Origin: Pyrobaculum sp. 3827-6
GTDB lineage: Archaea > Thermoproteota > Thermoprotei > Thermoproteales > Thermoproteaceae
Length of the DNA: 64,000 nucleotides
Reading direction: 5' to 3'
Assembly (NCBI RefSeq): GCF_025641885.1
Contig: NZ_JAOTQN010000001.1
Location: forward strand, 124,001 to 188,000
Both the position numbers and the translations under genes were made by a program. This document shows, in pieces, positions 49,965 to 58,758 of this stretch (position 1 is its first letter; each line of letters starts with the position of its first letter). The notes under the pieces are model-generated. The model saw only the letters and a program-made list of their open reading frames with translations. It made no database searches and was not told the origin of the DNA.

Positions 49965-50161
49965 GCCCTCTTTCTCCAGGTCTTGGTATCTGGGTCAAAT
50001 TTAAAGCCCATCTTCTTTAACTCGTTGATAGTCTCTCTAAACTGGGACTCTGGGAGCCTCTTCCCCTTGCCCACCTTAACTACAATCTCGCCCTCCTCTT
50101 CTGTGTAGTCCACAGGAAGCCTGCGAAGATTCTCCTCGACGCTTCTCCGTTTATCGCTCAT
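49961..50161 (-). CDS. Hypothetical small basic protein (66 aa)
   Basis: This 66-aa protein is charged throughout, with a beta hairpin (GEIVVKVGKGKRLP) and a helix plus final FKFDPDTKTWRKRA. The last part resembles the short C-terminal motif of some archaeal DNA-end or transcription proteins, but I cannot assign it. It overlaps the asparaginase stop by 4 nt and is preceded by a TATATAAATG element (complement near 50178-50190), so it is likely a real transcription unit. Confidence 0.6.
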   Translation of the reverse strand: MSDKRRSVEENLRRLPVDYTEEEGEIVVKVGKGKRLPESQFRETINELKKMGFKFDPDTKTWRKRA

Positions 50162-50192
50162 TGGGCCATGGGACTATGGATATATAAATGTT

Positions 50193-50546
50193 TTAGAAAA
50201 GCCGCGATATCTTCACAATCTTCTTCATGGCCATCTCCAAGGCCCACTGCGGTAGCTCGTACTTCTTCAAGACGTGGTTGACCAGACGCTCCACCTCGTC
50301 GCAGTCTGTCCCCGCCTGCTCTCTGCACAGCTTGACTAGGAATTTAGACCTAGCCTCGAATAACTCAGGCGTCATTTTAATCCGTCGACACTCGTGGTCG
50401 TATGTATAGCCCCTCTCTAGATCTCTCATATGGAGATAGAGGTGGGCCGCCGCCTTTGCTAAGTCCATTCTGCCCCCCTCTACATACATGCCCTCTGCCA
50501 CTGCGTAGCAACTCTGGACTCCGGAGTATATCAACTTCTTATCCAC
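50193..50546 (-). CDS. Hypothetical helical protein (117 aa)
   Basis: This 117-aa protein is helical, with three central cysteines (YDHECRR, KLCREQAGTDC) and a histidine cluster (AAAHLYLHMRD). The Cys/His spacing could bind a metal but no known finger is matched. It is divergent from the DUF72 gene, with an A/T-rich GTTAATAAGTTAAATAG in the gap. Function unknown. Confidence 0.6.
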   Translation of the reverse strand: MDKKLIYSGVQSCYAVAEGMYVEGGRMDLAKAAAHLYLHMRDLERGYTYDHECRRIKMTPELFEARSKFLVKLCREQAGTDCDEVERLVNHVLKKYELPQWALEMAMKKIVKISRLF

Positions 50547-50585
50547 GGCACTACACTGTTAATAAGTTAAATAGACAGTATCTAT

Positions 50586-51308
50586 GTGAAGGTGTTAGTT
50601 GGCACGTGCGGCTTCCCCAAAGCCCGCCGCGTCGTGTACGAGATCTTAGACGTCGTGGAGTTGCAGGAGACGTTTTACAACATGCCCCGGCGGGAGAAGA
50701 TGGCGGAGCTTAGGCGGGAGGCCCCAGAATTCCACTTCACGGCCAAGGTGTTTCAAGGCATTACACACCCCCCCGACAGCCCGACATTTAAAAGGACCAG
50801 GGGCTTCAAGCCGGGGGAGGGGCACGGCTTGTTAAAACCGACTGGGGAAAACCTCCGGCTCTGGGAGGAGTTTCTAGAGGCCGTTGCGCCTCTGCGCCCC
50901 GAGGTGTTGGTCTTCCAGACTCCCCCAAGCCTCAAGCCGTTGCCGCACATCTACGACTTCTTTAGGTCTGTTGCCGGAGGCTGGAGGCTGGCGTGGGAAC
51001 CCAGAGGCGAGACGTATAAAGATCCCGGCCTCATAAGGAAGGTAGCCGACCTGGGCATCCTGATCGTAGTAGATCCGTTGAGGAGAGAGCCGTTGCCCGC
51101 CGATTTATACTACTTCAGACTCCACGGGCTTGGCAAGGGCGAGGTTAACTACCGCTACAAATACACCGATGACGACTTAAAGAAAATAGCCGCGGTTATA
51201 AGAAAGATCCAGGGCGACGCGGTATACGTCATGTTTAACAACATCTATATGTATGACGACGCAGTTGCGTTAAAACAGTTGCTGAGACGCGAGGCGCCGG
51301 ACACATAG
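50586..51308 (+). CDS. DUF72 family protein
   Basis: This 240-aa protein is a TIM-barrel-like DUF72 member: opening VLVGTCGFPKARRVVYEILDVVELQETFYN, EFHFTAKVFQGITH, and later YYFRLHGLGKG and VYVMFNN. The family is widespread, and its function is not established; some relatives were suggested to be endonuclease-IV-like. GTG start with TTAAATAGAC about 15-24 nt upstream. Confidence 0.88.
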   Translation: MKVLVGTCGFPKARRVVYEILDVVELQETFYNMPRREKMAELRREAPEFHFTAKVFQGITHPPDSPTFKRTRGFKPGEGHGLLKPTGENLRLWEEFLEAVAPLRPEVLVFQTPPSLKPLPHIYDFFRSVAGGWRLAWEPRGETYKDPGLIRKVADLGILIVVDPLRREPLPADLYYFRLHGLGKGEVNYRYKYTDDDLKKIAAVIRKIQGDAVYVMFNNIYMYDDAVALKQLLRREAPDT

Positions 51309-51593
51309 GCTCTAAAAGACGCCGTCAGCGAGATTTGCCCCCGGGGGCTGGGCGGCGGTCAGTTGCGGACGGCCGCTTACGGCTTTACCTGCAAAACGCC
51401 TTATGCACTAACTCGCTCTGCGCACGTACGCTAATGAAACGAGTTTCCGTTGTGTCAAGGGCGTCAGAGGATGTGGTTATCGGGGAAGGCAGTTGTGTTG
51501 GAGCCGCCGGGGTCGTTCAGAGGCGTTGAGAGGTATTGTAGGGCGCCGCGTAGTGGTGGACAAACTTTTTAAATGTGGCGTTGAACGCGGCTT
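51309..51593. other. Gap of 285 nt with hairpins, no gene seen
   Basis: Two strong inverted repeats stand out: the perfect palindrome GCCCCCGGGGGC (51338-51349) and GCCG-CTTA-CGGC (51372-51383). They could be part of a structured RNA or a transcription end for the DUF72 gene. No convincing protein frame exists. ACTTTTTAAATG at 51564-51575 is the TATA box of the L6 gene. Confidence 0.35.
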
Positions 51594-52184
51594 ATGCGTG
51601 TGGCTTACAGCGTCGAGGAGGTTGAGGTGCCGAAGGGCGTCAGTGTCGCTATTGAGAAGACTGGGCCCTTTGACTATCTAGTGAAGGTAAAGGGGCCTCT
51701 TGGCGAGGTTGTGAAGGAGTTTAGAAACACGCCGGTGGTGATGAGCCTCCAAGACGGGAGGATTATCCTGGAGGTTTTCAACGCTAGGAAGAGAGACTAT
51801 GCAATAATTGGGACGTATAAGGGTATTCTCAAAAACATGTTTCTCGGCGTGACTAAGGGGTGGAGGTATAAGCTCAAGGTTATATACACGCACTTCCCCA
51901 TGTTAGTGAAGGTACAGGGGAACCAGCTAATTATTGAAAACTTCCTTGGCCGCAAGTCCAAGATAGTGTTAGAGATCCCCAAGGGGGTGAAGGTGGAGGT
52001 GAAGGGGAAGGAGGATCTAATTCTCGAGGGTATTGACAGGGAGTTGGTGAGCCGCTTCGCCGCCGCCATACAAGCGGCCACGGAGCTACACGGCGACGAG
52101 AGGCCGTCACCCCACGGCCGCGAGGGTGGGCTGGGCGTGGTGGATGGGATCTACGTCGTTGGACACGAGCACATTAAAAACTGA
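51594..52184 (+). CDS. rpl6: 50S ribosomal protein L6
   Basis: This 196-aa protein shows two L6 repeats: an N-terminal half with VEVPKGVSVAIE and a C-terminal half VEVKGKEDLILEGIDRELVSRFAAAIQ. The segment MLVKVQGNQLIIENFLGRK is characteristic. The ATG at 51594 lies about 24 nt from TTTTTAAAT (51566-51574). The gene stands alone rather than in the usual S8-L6-L32e run. The MFS gene starts inside its last 41 nt. Confidence 0.96.
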   Translation: MRVAYSVEEVEVPKGVSVAIEKTGPFDYLVKVKGPLGEVVKEFRNTPVVMSLQDGRIILEVFNARKRDYAIIGTYKGILKNMFLGVTKGWRYKLKVIYTHFPMLVKVQGNQLIIENFLGRKSKIVLEIPKGVKVEVKGKEDLILEGIDRELVSRFAAAIQAATELHGDERPSPHGREGGLGVVDGIYVVGHEHIKN

Positions 52185-53256
52185 TCTCAAGGCGTATTCC
52201 CTACTCTCCACTCCCTACTCTCTCGTAGTTTTCCTACTCCCATTCTACATCATGGAGCTCGGCGGCGGGGGGATGGAGATTGGCTTCGCGTTCTCAACGT
52301 ACGCCCTGGCGGTGGTAGCGATACGTCCTGTTGCGGGAGCCTCCGCCGACCTTCTTGGTAGGAGGCTTACTAACATGGTGGGGGCCGCCGTGTTGGTCGC
52401 CGCCATGGCTTTGCTAGGTTGCTCCAGCCAAATTTTGCATATATACATGGCGCTGTTCCTCGCCGGGGTTGCCTCAAGCCTAGTCAACGTGGCCACAATC
52501 GCCTATATATCTGATATTGGAGGCCTGGAGAATCCCAACCTGTACTCCAAAATGAGGATTGCGGCGGCTGTCGGCGCAATAGGCGGCGGCGCGTTTATAC
52601 CAATCACATACCTTCTAGACAAGCTGTGGGGCTACGCGCCGGCCTTCAAGACGTCTGCCCTAGCCCTCGCTATAATATCTGCGACCTCTCTCCTACTACT
52701 GCCGAGTGAAACTGTCCACCTGGCGGCCCGCCACAAGGAGGAAAATATCAGAGTTGCGGGTTGTATAGTCGCCGTGGCGTTTCTCCTGGGGCTAGCCACC
52801 GGCTTGTACGGACCTCAGATTCTGCCATATCTACACGGTAGGTTCTCTCTCTCGCCGTTTTCAGCAATTCTAGTCTACCTCCCAGCCGTCTTCTCGTGGC
52901 TATACGGGCCGAGACTCGCCAGGCCAGACGCGCCCCTTTTGTTAGCTGGCGGCGTCTTAATGGCCGTCGCCTTAGTCGGCATGGCCACGGCGCAGAGCCC
53001 CTTCGTGTTTTCCCTATGGTGGGTATTGGAGAGCCTGGGGACGGCGATCGCCTCTACCTCGCTTGACCAGTCACTATCGAGGTACGTGGCTGGCGCCTAC
53101 TGGGGAAGGGGGTACGGAATATACCAAGCTGTAAATAACCTCGGCTACGCCATGGGGGCGGCGGCCTCTGGAGTGTTGGCAAATCCCTTTTTCAGCGCCG
53201 TCGCGCCGCTTGTCGTAATGATGCTCCTCGCCGCTATATGTTCAAAACTCCGATAA
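52144..53256 (+). CDS. Major facilitator superfamily transporter
   Basis: This 370-aa protein has about twelve transmembrane helices. Helix 1 (AYSLLSTPYSLVVFLLPFYIMEL) is followed by the MFS loop RPVAGASADLLGRRLTN. Start is uncertain: the ATG at 52144 lies inside the L6 gene, and a TTG at 52159 is also possible. The substrate cannot be told. It overlaps the convergent UbiA gene by 23 nt. Confidence 0.85.
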   Translation: MGSTSLDTSTLKTDLKAYSLLSTPYSLVVFLLPFYIMELGGGGMEIGFAFSTYALAVVAIRPVAGASADLLGRRLTNMVGAAVLVAAMALLGCSSQILHIYMALFLAGVASSLVNVATIAYISDIGGLENPNLYSKMRIAAAVGAIGGGAFIPITYLLDKLWGYAPAFKTSALALAIISATSLLLLPSETVHLAARHKEENIRVAGCIVAVAFLLGLATGLYGPQILPYLHGRFSLSPFSAILVYLPAVFSWLYGPRLARPDAPLLLAGGVLMAVALVGMATAQSPFVFSLWWVLESLGTAIASTSLDQSLSRYVAGAYWGRGYGIYQAVNNLGYAMGAAASGVLANPFFSAVAPLVVMMLLAAICSKLR

Positions 53257-54109
53257 ATATCCCTAACGGTATCAGCAGTCCCACCGACAGATTAAGGTTG
53301 AATCCTGTGGCTTCCTGTCCCCTCGCCCCGAGCACTGCTGAGTAGACCTCAAGAGCCGCCCCTACGAGAGTCACCGCAAGCCCGACGGGCCCCAGACGGT
53401 GGACTAGGTAGTTGAGTATGTTCAACGCCGCTGAGGAGGCCAGTAGTGCAAACGCCGCGTAGTCGGCAGCCCTCAAGCCGAAGCACGCCGGTATGCTGCC
53501 GAGGCCGTGCGACTTGTCGAATTCACAGTCGTTTTTTGAGTACATTACGTCAAAGCCGGCGACCCACAGTGCTGCGGCGAGTACGAGAAGCCAAGGCGTG
53601 TTGGACAGGGCGGCTACGATGTCTGAGGGATGCATGGCGATGCTGGCGCCCAGAGGCACAAGCGCGTAGACCGCGCCTAGGTGTATATGGGGGAGGCAGT
53701 GGATCCTCTTCGCGTATGGGTACGAAACGACTACCAACAGGTATGGGATCGACAGCGCCAGGGGCCACGGCCCCAACGCGGCCGCCGACAGGACAAAAGT
53801 CAAGGCGCCGAATAAGAAGACGCCGTACGCCTCCTTGAAGCTGACCTTCCCCGAAACCAACATGCGGCGCTGTGTCCTGGGGTTGAGCTTATCTATTGGG
53901 TAGTCTGCTATGTTGTTCCACGACATGCCGGCGGTCCGTAGGCCAAATACAGCAAGCCCTATAAAGAGGGCCCTCCAGAGATTTAGCTCTCCCCCCGCCA
54001 GCAACGCGGCGGCGTAAGCCATCGGCAGTGTGAACACCGTGTGCTCAATTCTAATAAATCTAAATATTCTAACCGTCGTCGCACCGACGACCTCAGGGTC
54101 AAACGACAC
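53234..54109 (-). CDS. UbiA-family prenyltransferase
   Basis: This 291-aa membrane enzyme has the two Asp-rich motifs of UbiA: NNIADYPID (Asn65-Asp73) and DVMYSKNDCEFD (Asp187, 194, 198), with about nine helices. UbiA enzymes join a prenyl chain to an aromatic acceptor, here perhaps for menaquinone, or make digeranylgeranyl lipids. In the first motif Asn replaces an Asp found in many UbiAs. No other quinone gene is near, so the acceptor is open. Confidence 0.88.
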   Translation of the reverse strand: MSFDPEVVGATTVRIFRFIRIEHTVFTLPMAYAAALLAGGELNLWRALFIGLAVFGLRTAGMSWNNIADYPIDKLNPRTQRRMLVSGKVSFKEAYGVFLFGALTFVLSAAALGPWPLALSIPYLLVVVSYPYAKRIHCLPHIHLGAVYALVPLGASIAMHPSDIVAALSNTPWLLVLAAALWVAGFDVMYSKNDCEFDKSHGLGSIPACFGLRAADYAAFALLASSAALNILNYLVHRLGPVGLAVTLVGAALEVYSAVLGARGQEATGFNLNLSVGLLIPLGIFIGVLNI

Positions 54110-54192
54110 GCCCCGCCTTGAAACAAGTATAAAAATTTAGAGGAAGGGCTATGGTGCTGTAGTTTTAAAATGGGATTCAAACAAAGCCCTTG

Positions 54193-54618
54193 ATGGATGA
54201 AATCGACAGGTTGCTGTGGAAAAAAGCTCTGGAGCTCAGTAGCGGAGATAGGAAGCCGAGATGTTGCACAGTCAGCTACGCCCCCGGCTACGTCCTAAGA
54301 GGCGGGGCCCAGCTAAAAAACGCACTTTATGGATGTAAAGTAGCGTTTATTATGTTCTTCGGGAAGACATGTCCATACTGCCAGATGTTTGACCCAATCT
54401 TCAGACAGGTAGGCGGGCGCTACAGCGACGTCGCAAATTTCGTGAAGGCAGATATAGAGGAGTTCTACCAACTAGCCGCCTCCCTAGGCGTCATGGGGAC
54501 GCCCACGACAGTGGCTTTCTACAACGGACAGCCTATAGATCTCGCCCCCGGCTTCATGACGGCCCTGCAGTTTAAAATATTCGTCGAGTCGGTGCTCTCG
54601 AGAGCGGGCTGTAAATAA
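54193..54618 (+). CDS. Thioredoxin-fold protein with CPYC
   Basis: This 141-aa protein has a thioredoxin fold with active site CPYC in AFIMFFGKTCPYCQMF and a cis-Pro loop MGTPTTVAF. An N-terminal extension of about 50 residues has two adjacent cysteines (KPRCCTV). The ATG at 54193 is about 26 nt from GTTTTAAAAT (54162-54171). Next to a CoA-disulfide-reductase-like gene, so a thiol-redox role is likely. Confidence 0.85.
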   Translation: MDEIDRLLWKKALELSSGDRKPRCCTVSYAPGYVLRGGAQLKNALYGCKVAFIMFFGKTCPYCQMFDPIFRQVGGRYSDVANFVKADIEEFYQLAASLGVMGTPTTVAFYNGQPIDLAPGFMTALQFKIFVESVLSRAGCK

Positions 54619-54645
54619 CTTAAAAAACGGAAAAAGTGTAGCTCC

Positions 54646-55992
54646 ATGGTACGTGTAGTGGTAATTGGCGGGGGAGCCGCCGGGGCCTCGGCGGCGGCTA
54701 GGGCCAGAAGGCTAGATCCAAGCGCCGAGGTGACGCTCATCGAGCGCGGATCAATGATCACACATGCGCCCTGCGGCATGCCGTATGCAATCGGGGGGCT
54801 TGTTAAGAGCCAAGACGATCTGATGACGTACAGCCCCGAGGAGTTTGAAAAAGAGCGTAACATAAAGGTACTCATAAGATCTGAAGTCGTCGATGTGGAT
54901 GTTGAAAAGAGGAATGTCACAGTTAAACGGGGCGGATCCATCGAAAAGATTGCGTGGGATAAGCTAGTCATCGCAACCGGCGCCAAGCCCCTAGTCCCAA
55001 AGATACCGGGGGTGGAGCTGAAGGGCGTCCTAACCATGAGGCACCCCGACGAGGTCCCCAGCTTGAAAGGACACCTAGAGAAGGCGAAGACGGTGGCCAT
55101 CGTTGGGGGTGGATACATCGGCGTCGAGATGTCGGAGGTGTTGCTTGAAATGGGCAAGAAGGTGTTGCTTTTTGAAATGTTTGACCAAGTACTGCCCGCG
55201 GCTTTGGACCCCGACGTGGCGGCTCTCGTGGCTGAGGAGATGAAGGCGAAGGGGGTCGAGCTACACCTGGGGGAGAAGGTTGTGGAGTTTAGAGGGGCCG
55301 ACCACGTCAACAAGGTGGTCACAGAGAAGGGGGAGTACGCCGTCGACGAGGTCCTCCTGGCCGTCGGGGTGCGGCCCGACGTAGATCTCGCAGTGAGAGC
55401 GGGAGCTAAGCTTGGGGAGACCGGGGCCGTCTACGTAAATGAGTACATGGAGACGACGGTTCCCGACGTCTATGCCGCCGGCGACGTGGCGGAGAAAGTC
55501 CATAGATTAACCGGCAGACGTGTGTGGATTCCGCTGGCGCCCGCCGCCAACAAGGAGGGGCAGGTGGCGGGGGGCAACGCAGTGAGGAGCCGCATGTTGA
55601 AATTCCCCGGCGTCGTGGGCACCGCAGTCACCAAGTTTTTCAACCTCTACATAGCCCGGACAGGTCTAAGCGAGCGGGAGGCAGCTCAGCTGGGCTTCAA
55701 GACGCAGAGCGCGTTGATAAAGGCGAGGACCAAGGCGCACTACATGCCCGGCGGCGGGGTGGTCCACGTGAAGCTAGTAGCAGAGGAGTCCACCGGTAGA
55801 ATTCTAGGAGGCCAGATAGTCGGGGGGAGCCAGGTGGTTGCCTCCTACGCAGACATATTAGCCGTCGCTCTGCAGTCGGGCTACACAGTCTCTGACCTCT
55901 TCTTCTCAGACATAGGCTATATGCCAGACACGGCGCCTGTCTGGCACCCCTTGATAGTGGCGGCTAGGGTACTCAGCCGCGGTAAATTATAA
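54646..55992 (+). CDS. CoA-disulfide reductase/NAD(P)H oxidase family flavoprotein
   Basis: This 448-aa protein has FAD motif VVVIGGGAAGASAAAR, a single redox cysteine (Cys43 in HAPCGMPYAIGG), an NAD(P) site VAIVGGGYIGVEMSEV, the FAD contact YAAGDVAE and a dimerisation domain. The single Cys43 is typical of CoA-disulfide reductases and some NAD(P)H oxidases and polysulfide reductases, not glutathione reductase. ACTTAAAAAAC lies 24 nt before the ATG. Neighbouring thioredoxin-like gene supports thiol metabolism. Confidence 0.92.
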   Translation: MVRVVVIGGGAAGASAAARARRLDPSAEVTLIERGSMITHAPCGMPYAIGGLVKSQDDLMTYSPEEFEKERNIKVLIRSEVVDVDVEKRNVTVKRGGSIEKIAWDKLVIATGAKPLVPKIPGVELKGVLTMRHPDEVPSLKGHLEKAKTVAIVGGGYIGVEMSEVLLEMGKKVLLFEMFDQVLPAALDPDVAALVAEEMKAKGVELHLGEKVVEFRGADHVNKVVTEKGEYAVDEVLLAVGVRPDVDLAVRAGAKLGETGAVYVNEYMETTVPDVYAAGDVAEKVHRLTGRRVWIPLAPAANKEGQVAGGNAVRSRMLKFPGVVGTAVTKFFNLYIARTGLSEREAAQLGFKTQSALIKARTKAHYMPGGGVVHVKLVAEESTGRILGGQIVGGSQVVASYADILAVALQSGYTVSDLFFSDIGYMPDTAPVWHPLIVAARVLSRGKL

Positions 55993-56058
55993 ATTTGGCT
56001 AGTACTCATTCGACTAGATGGGAAAGAAAGCATTTTACCTAGATTTATTTAGATATCT

Positions 56059-56988
56059 ATGATAACAATAATTGGAAGTGGGAGGGTGGGCGCTGCGGCC
56101 GCCGTAATCATGGGCTTAATGAAGATAGATACAAAGATCCTGCTTATTGATATTGTAAAGGGGTTGCCACAGGGCGAGGCGTTGGACATGAACCACATGA
56201 GCTCTATACTAGGCCTAGACGTAGAGTATGTGGGTTCCAACGAGTACAGGGACATGGAGGGGAGCGACCTGGTGGTAGTCACCGCTGGGCTCCCCAGAAA
56301 GCCCGGCATGACGAGGGAGCAGTTGCTAGAGGCAAACGCCAAGATAGTGGCGGAAATAGGCAGGGAGGTTAGGAAATACGCGCCTAACTCCGTGGTGATA
56401 CTAACCACAAACCCACTCGACGCCATGACGTATGTGATGTGGAAAGCCACAGGTTTCCCAAGAGAGCGAGTTATAGGCTTCAGCGGCGTCCTCGACGCGG
56501 GGAGACTCGCCTACTACGCGGCCAAGAAGCTGGGCGTCTCCCCCGCCTCAATATTGCCAATAGTCCTTGGCCAACACGGCGAGAGCATGTTCCCAGTGCC
56601 GAGCAAGAGCTTCCTCCACGGCGTTCCGCTCAGCAAGCTACTGACAGAGGAGCAGCTGAGGGAGGTAGTTGAGGACACCGTCAAGGCCGGCGCGAGGATA
56701 ACCGAGTTGAGGGGCTTCTCCTCTAACTGGGGTCCCGGCGCCGGGCTTGCCATCATGGCAGAGGCTGTGAAGCGCGACGCCAAGAGATCGCTCATAGCCT
56801 CCGTCGTCCTACAGGGGGAGTACGGCGTGCGCGACGTACCCGTCGAGGTGCCTCTAATCCTCGGGAGAGGCGGAGTCGTAAAAATCCTAGAGGTGGAGCT
56901 CACAGAGGAGGAGAAACAGAAGTTTATGCAGAGCGTAGAGGCTGTGCGGAAGCTCGTAGCCTCCATTCCGCCGGCCTACCTCCAATAA
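56059..56988 (+). CDS. mdh: Malate dehydrogenase (LDH-like)
   Basis: This 309-aa NAD(P)-dependent dehydrogenase has the dinucleotide motif GSGRVGAAAA, the mobile-loop Arg in LPRKPGMTREQ, the catalytic Asp/His in GVLDAGR and GQHGESM, and the Asn in TTNPLDAMTYV. The loop Arg plus the LDH-like layout fit the [LDH-like] malate dehydrogenases of Pyrobaculum. It belongs to the citric acid cycle. An A/T-rich stretch precedes it but the exact TATA is unclear. Confidence 0.93.
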   Translation: MITIIGSGRVGAAAAVIMGLMKIDTKILLIDIVKGLPQGEALDMNHMSSILGLDVEYVGSNEYRDMEGSDLVVVTAGLPRKPGMTREQLLEANAKIVAEIGREVRKYAPNSVVILTTNPLDAMTYVMWKATGFPRERVIGFSGVLDAGRLAYYAAKKLGVSPASILPIVLGQHGESMFPVPSKSFLHGVPLSKLLTEEQLREVVEDTVKAGARITELRGFSSNWGPGAGLAIMAEAVKRDAKRSLIASVVLQGEYGVRDVPVEVPLILGRGGVVKILEVELTEEEKQKFMQSVEAVRKLVASIPPAYLQ

Positions 56989-57018
56989 TTTTTTAACTAC
57001 ATCTTTACGTGACCTTCC

Positions 57019-57423
57019 GTGGACAAGGTTCTGTTTGAAGTCGCAGGTGAGAGGGGTAAGGTGGCGGTTTATGAAGACTCTGAGCTAGGCCACGTATTCG
57101 CCGTCATGCCGTTCAACGGAAAGGTGAATCCGACCATTTTAAGAGAGGTGAGAGAGATGACTCTTGATCCGTGGAGGTATGTAGAAGGGATAGGCTTCCT
57201 GCTAGACTTAACCGCGTGGAGGCACGAGTCCCGACTCGACGTCGACGATATTAAGAACAAGGTTGAAGGTAAGTATAGAGAAATTATAGACCAAGTATTC
57301 CAATATCTAGAAACGGCTCCCTCTAAAACTGCCGAGGAGAAGAAGAGAGCTAAGAAGAAGAGGAAATCCAGGAAAAAAACCAAGAAGGCTAAGAAAGGAG
57401 GGAAGAAGAGGAGGCAAGCTTAA
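57019..57423 (+). CDS. Hypothetical protein with Lys-rich tail
   Basis: This 134-aa protein has a small alpha/beta domain (VLFEVAGERGKVAVYEDSELG) and a helix (LDVDDIKNKVEGKYREIIDQVFQYL), then a strongly basic tail (about residues 104-134, mostly Lys and Arg). The tail suggests binding to nucleic acid. GTG start at 57019 is about 25 nt from ATTTTTTAAC (56989-56998). I do not recognise the family. PDO follows 24 nt later. Confidence 0.65.
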   Translation: MDKVLFEVAGERGKVAVYEDSELGHVFAVMPFNGKVNPTILREVREMTLDPWRYVEGIGFLLDLTAWRHESRLDVDDIKNKVEGKYREIIDQVFQYLETAPSKTAEEKKRAKKKRKSRKKTKKAKKGGKKRRQA

Positions 57424-57447
57424 TATATACTACTCGTTCATCAGCTC

Positions 57448-58179
57448 ATGGCCGTCCCTATAGGAGGTCCAGAGGAGGTGCCTCATATCGAGGTTGATGA
57501 GGAGACTCAGGAGATAATTAAAGAGATGCTGTCACAGATGGAGAGCCCGGTAGATGTAAACTTCTTTACAAGCTCTAACTGCGCTGGGCGCGACACTAAT
57601 TGGTGTATCCCTACGGAGGAGTTACTAGACCTACTCGTAAAACTGGCGCCTCCAGGTAAACTCAATGTCAAAAAGTACCACGCCGAGAAAGACACGGAGG
57701 CGTTTAAGAACTTCAGAGTAGAGCCTCAGAGAGTCCCCGCGATATATTTCGGAGACGGGTTTATAAGGTACTGGGGAGCCCCCTTGGGCGAAGAGGTGAG
57801 GGCCTTCATAGAGACTGTGGTTAGGCTCAGCACGGGGAAGACTGGATTGAGGCAGAAGACCAGGGCCGAGCTCTCGAGTCTCGCCCAGAGCGCGCCAAAG
57901 AGGGTATATATCTCAACTTTCGTCACGCCGAGCTGTCCCTACTGCCCCTACGCGGTGTTGATGGCTAATATGTTTGCTTTCGAAAGCAAGGGGAGGGTTG
58001 TGTCGGTGGTTATAGAGGCTTATGAGAACCCGGACCTGGCAGATATGTACGGAGTAACTGGCGTCCCCACGGTGGTTCTACAAGCGGAGGACGCCGCCGT
58101 GGGAGATGTGGAGTTCGTCGGCGTGCCGCCGGAGCACGAGCTTCTGGCCCGTGTTAAGAACCACATGGGTCTCTCTTGA
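57448..58179 (+). CDS. Protein disulfide oxidoreductase with unusual first site
   Basis: This 243-aa protein has two thioredoxin folds as in archaeal PDO. The second site is the normal CPYC (Cys163/Cys166 in TPSCPYCPYAV). In the first fold the cysteines are C45 and C53 (SSNCAGRDTNWCIPTEE), eight residues apart, instead of CxxC. Both folds have the cis-Pro loop (RVPAIYF; GVPTVV). PDO makes and shuffles disulfides in the many disulfide-rich cytosolic proteins of Pyrobaculum. It overlaps the next gene by one base. Confidence 0.9.
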   Translation: MAVPIGGPEEVPHIEVDEETQEIIKEMLSQMESPVDVNFFTSSNCAGRDTNWCIPTEELLDLLVKLAPPGKLNVKKYHAEKDTEAFKNFRVEPQRVPAIYFGDGFIRYWGAPLGEEVRAFIETVVRLSTGKTGLRQKTRAELSSLAQSAPKRVYISTFVTPSCPYCPYAVLMANMFAFESKGRVVSVVIEAYENPDLADMYGVTGVPTVVLQAEDAAVGDVEFVGVPPEHELLARVKNHMGLS

Positions 58180-58742
58180 TGAAAATAAGACTTGCGACAA
58201 ACAACCCCCATAAGCTCGCCGAGGTTTCTCAAATCCTCGCCCCCTTCGGCGTTGAGGTGGAGAGGCTGGACGCGGAGAAGGTAGAAATTCAACACGACGA
58301 TGTAGAAGTCATCGCGCGGAGAGCCGCAGAGTTCTTATGCGATAGATACGGCGACTACGTGGCTGTGGAAGACACAGGCCTATACATAGAGGCTCTAGGC
58401 GGCTTCCCAGGGCCCTATGCCGAGTATGTCTACAGAACCATCGGCCTAGGCGGGGTTCTGAAACTCCTCGAAGGGGTGGCCAATCGGCGGGCGCTTTTTA
58501 AATGCGCAGCGGCTATATGTATAGGGAATAGGGTCGAGGTTTTTACGGGGGAGGCCAGGGGCTACATTGCAAATGAGCCGAGGGGCCGCGGCGGGTTTGG
58601 ATACGACCCGGTCTTCATACCTGAGGGCATGTCCCACACCTTTGCAGAGCTCGGAGAAGAGGTGAAGAACAAAATTTCTCACAGAGCGAGGGCTTTCTCA
58701 GCGCTGGGGGCTTGGCTGACTAAAAAGAATTTATTTAAATAA
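58179..58742 (+). CDS. XTP/dITP pyrophosphatase (RdgB/HAM1)
   Basis: This 187-aa protein has the Ham1 motifs LATNNPHKLAEV, VAVEDTGLYIEAL, GGFGYDPVF and SHRARAFSALGAW. It removes deaminated purine nucleotides such as ITP, dITP and XTP before they enter DNA or RNA. The ATG at 58179 overlaps the PDO stop by one base (TGATG); a TTG just before it is less likely. Confidence 0.94.
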   Translation: MKIRLATNNPHKLAEVSQILAPFGVEVERLDAEKVEIQHDDVEVIARRAAEFLCDRYGDYVAVEDTGLYIEALGGFPGPYAEYVYRTIGLGGVLKLLEGVANRRALFKCAAAICIGNRVEVFTGEARGYIANEPRGRGGFGYDPVFIPEGMSHTFAELGEEVKNKISHRARAFSALGAWLTKKNLFK

Positions 58743-58758
58743 GGCCGTTTGTAAAGTT

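Noticed and set aside
57331-57423. Lys-rich tail of the 57.0-kb protein taken as an archaeal histone or Cren7/Sul7 protein.
   Set aside because: The preceding domain does not match those folds; only the tail is basic.
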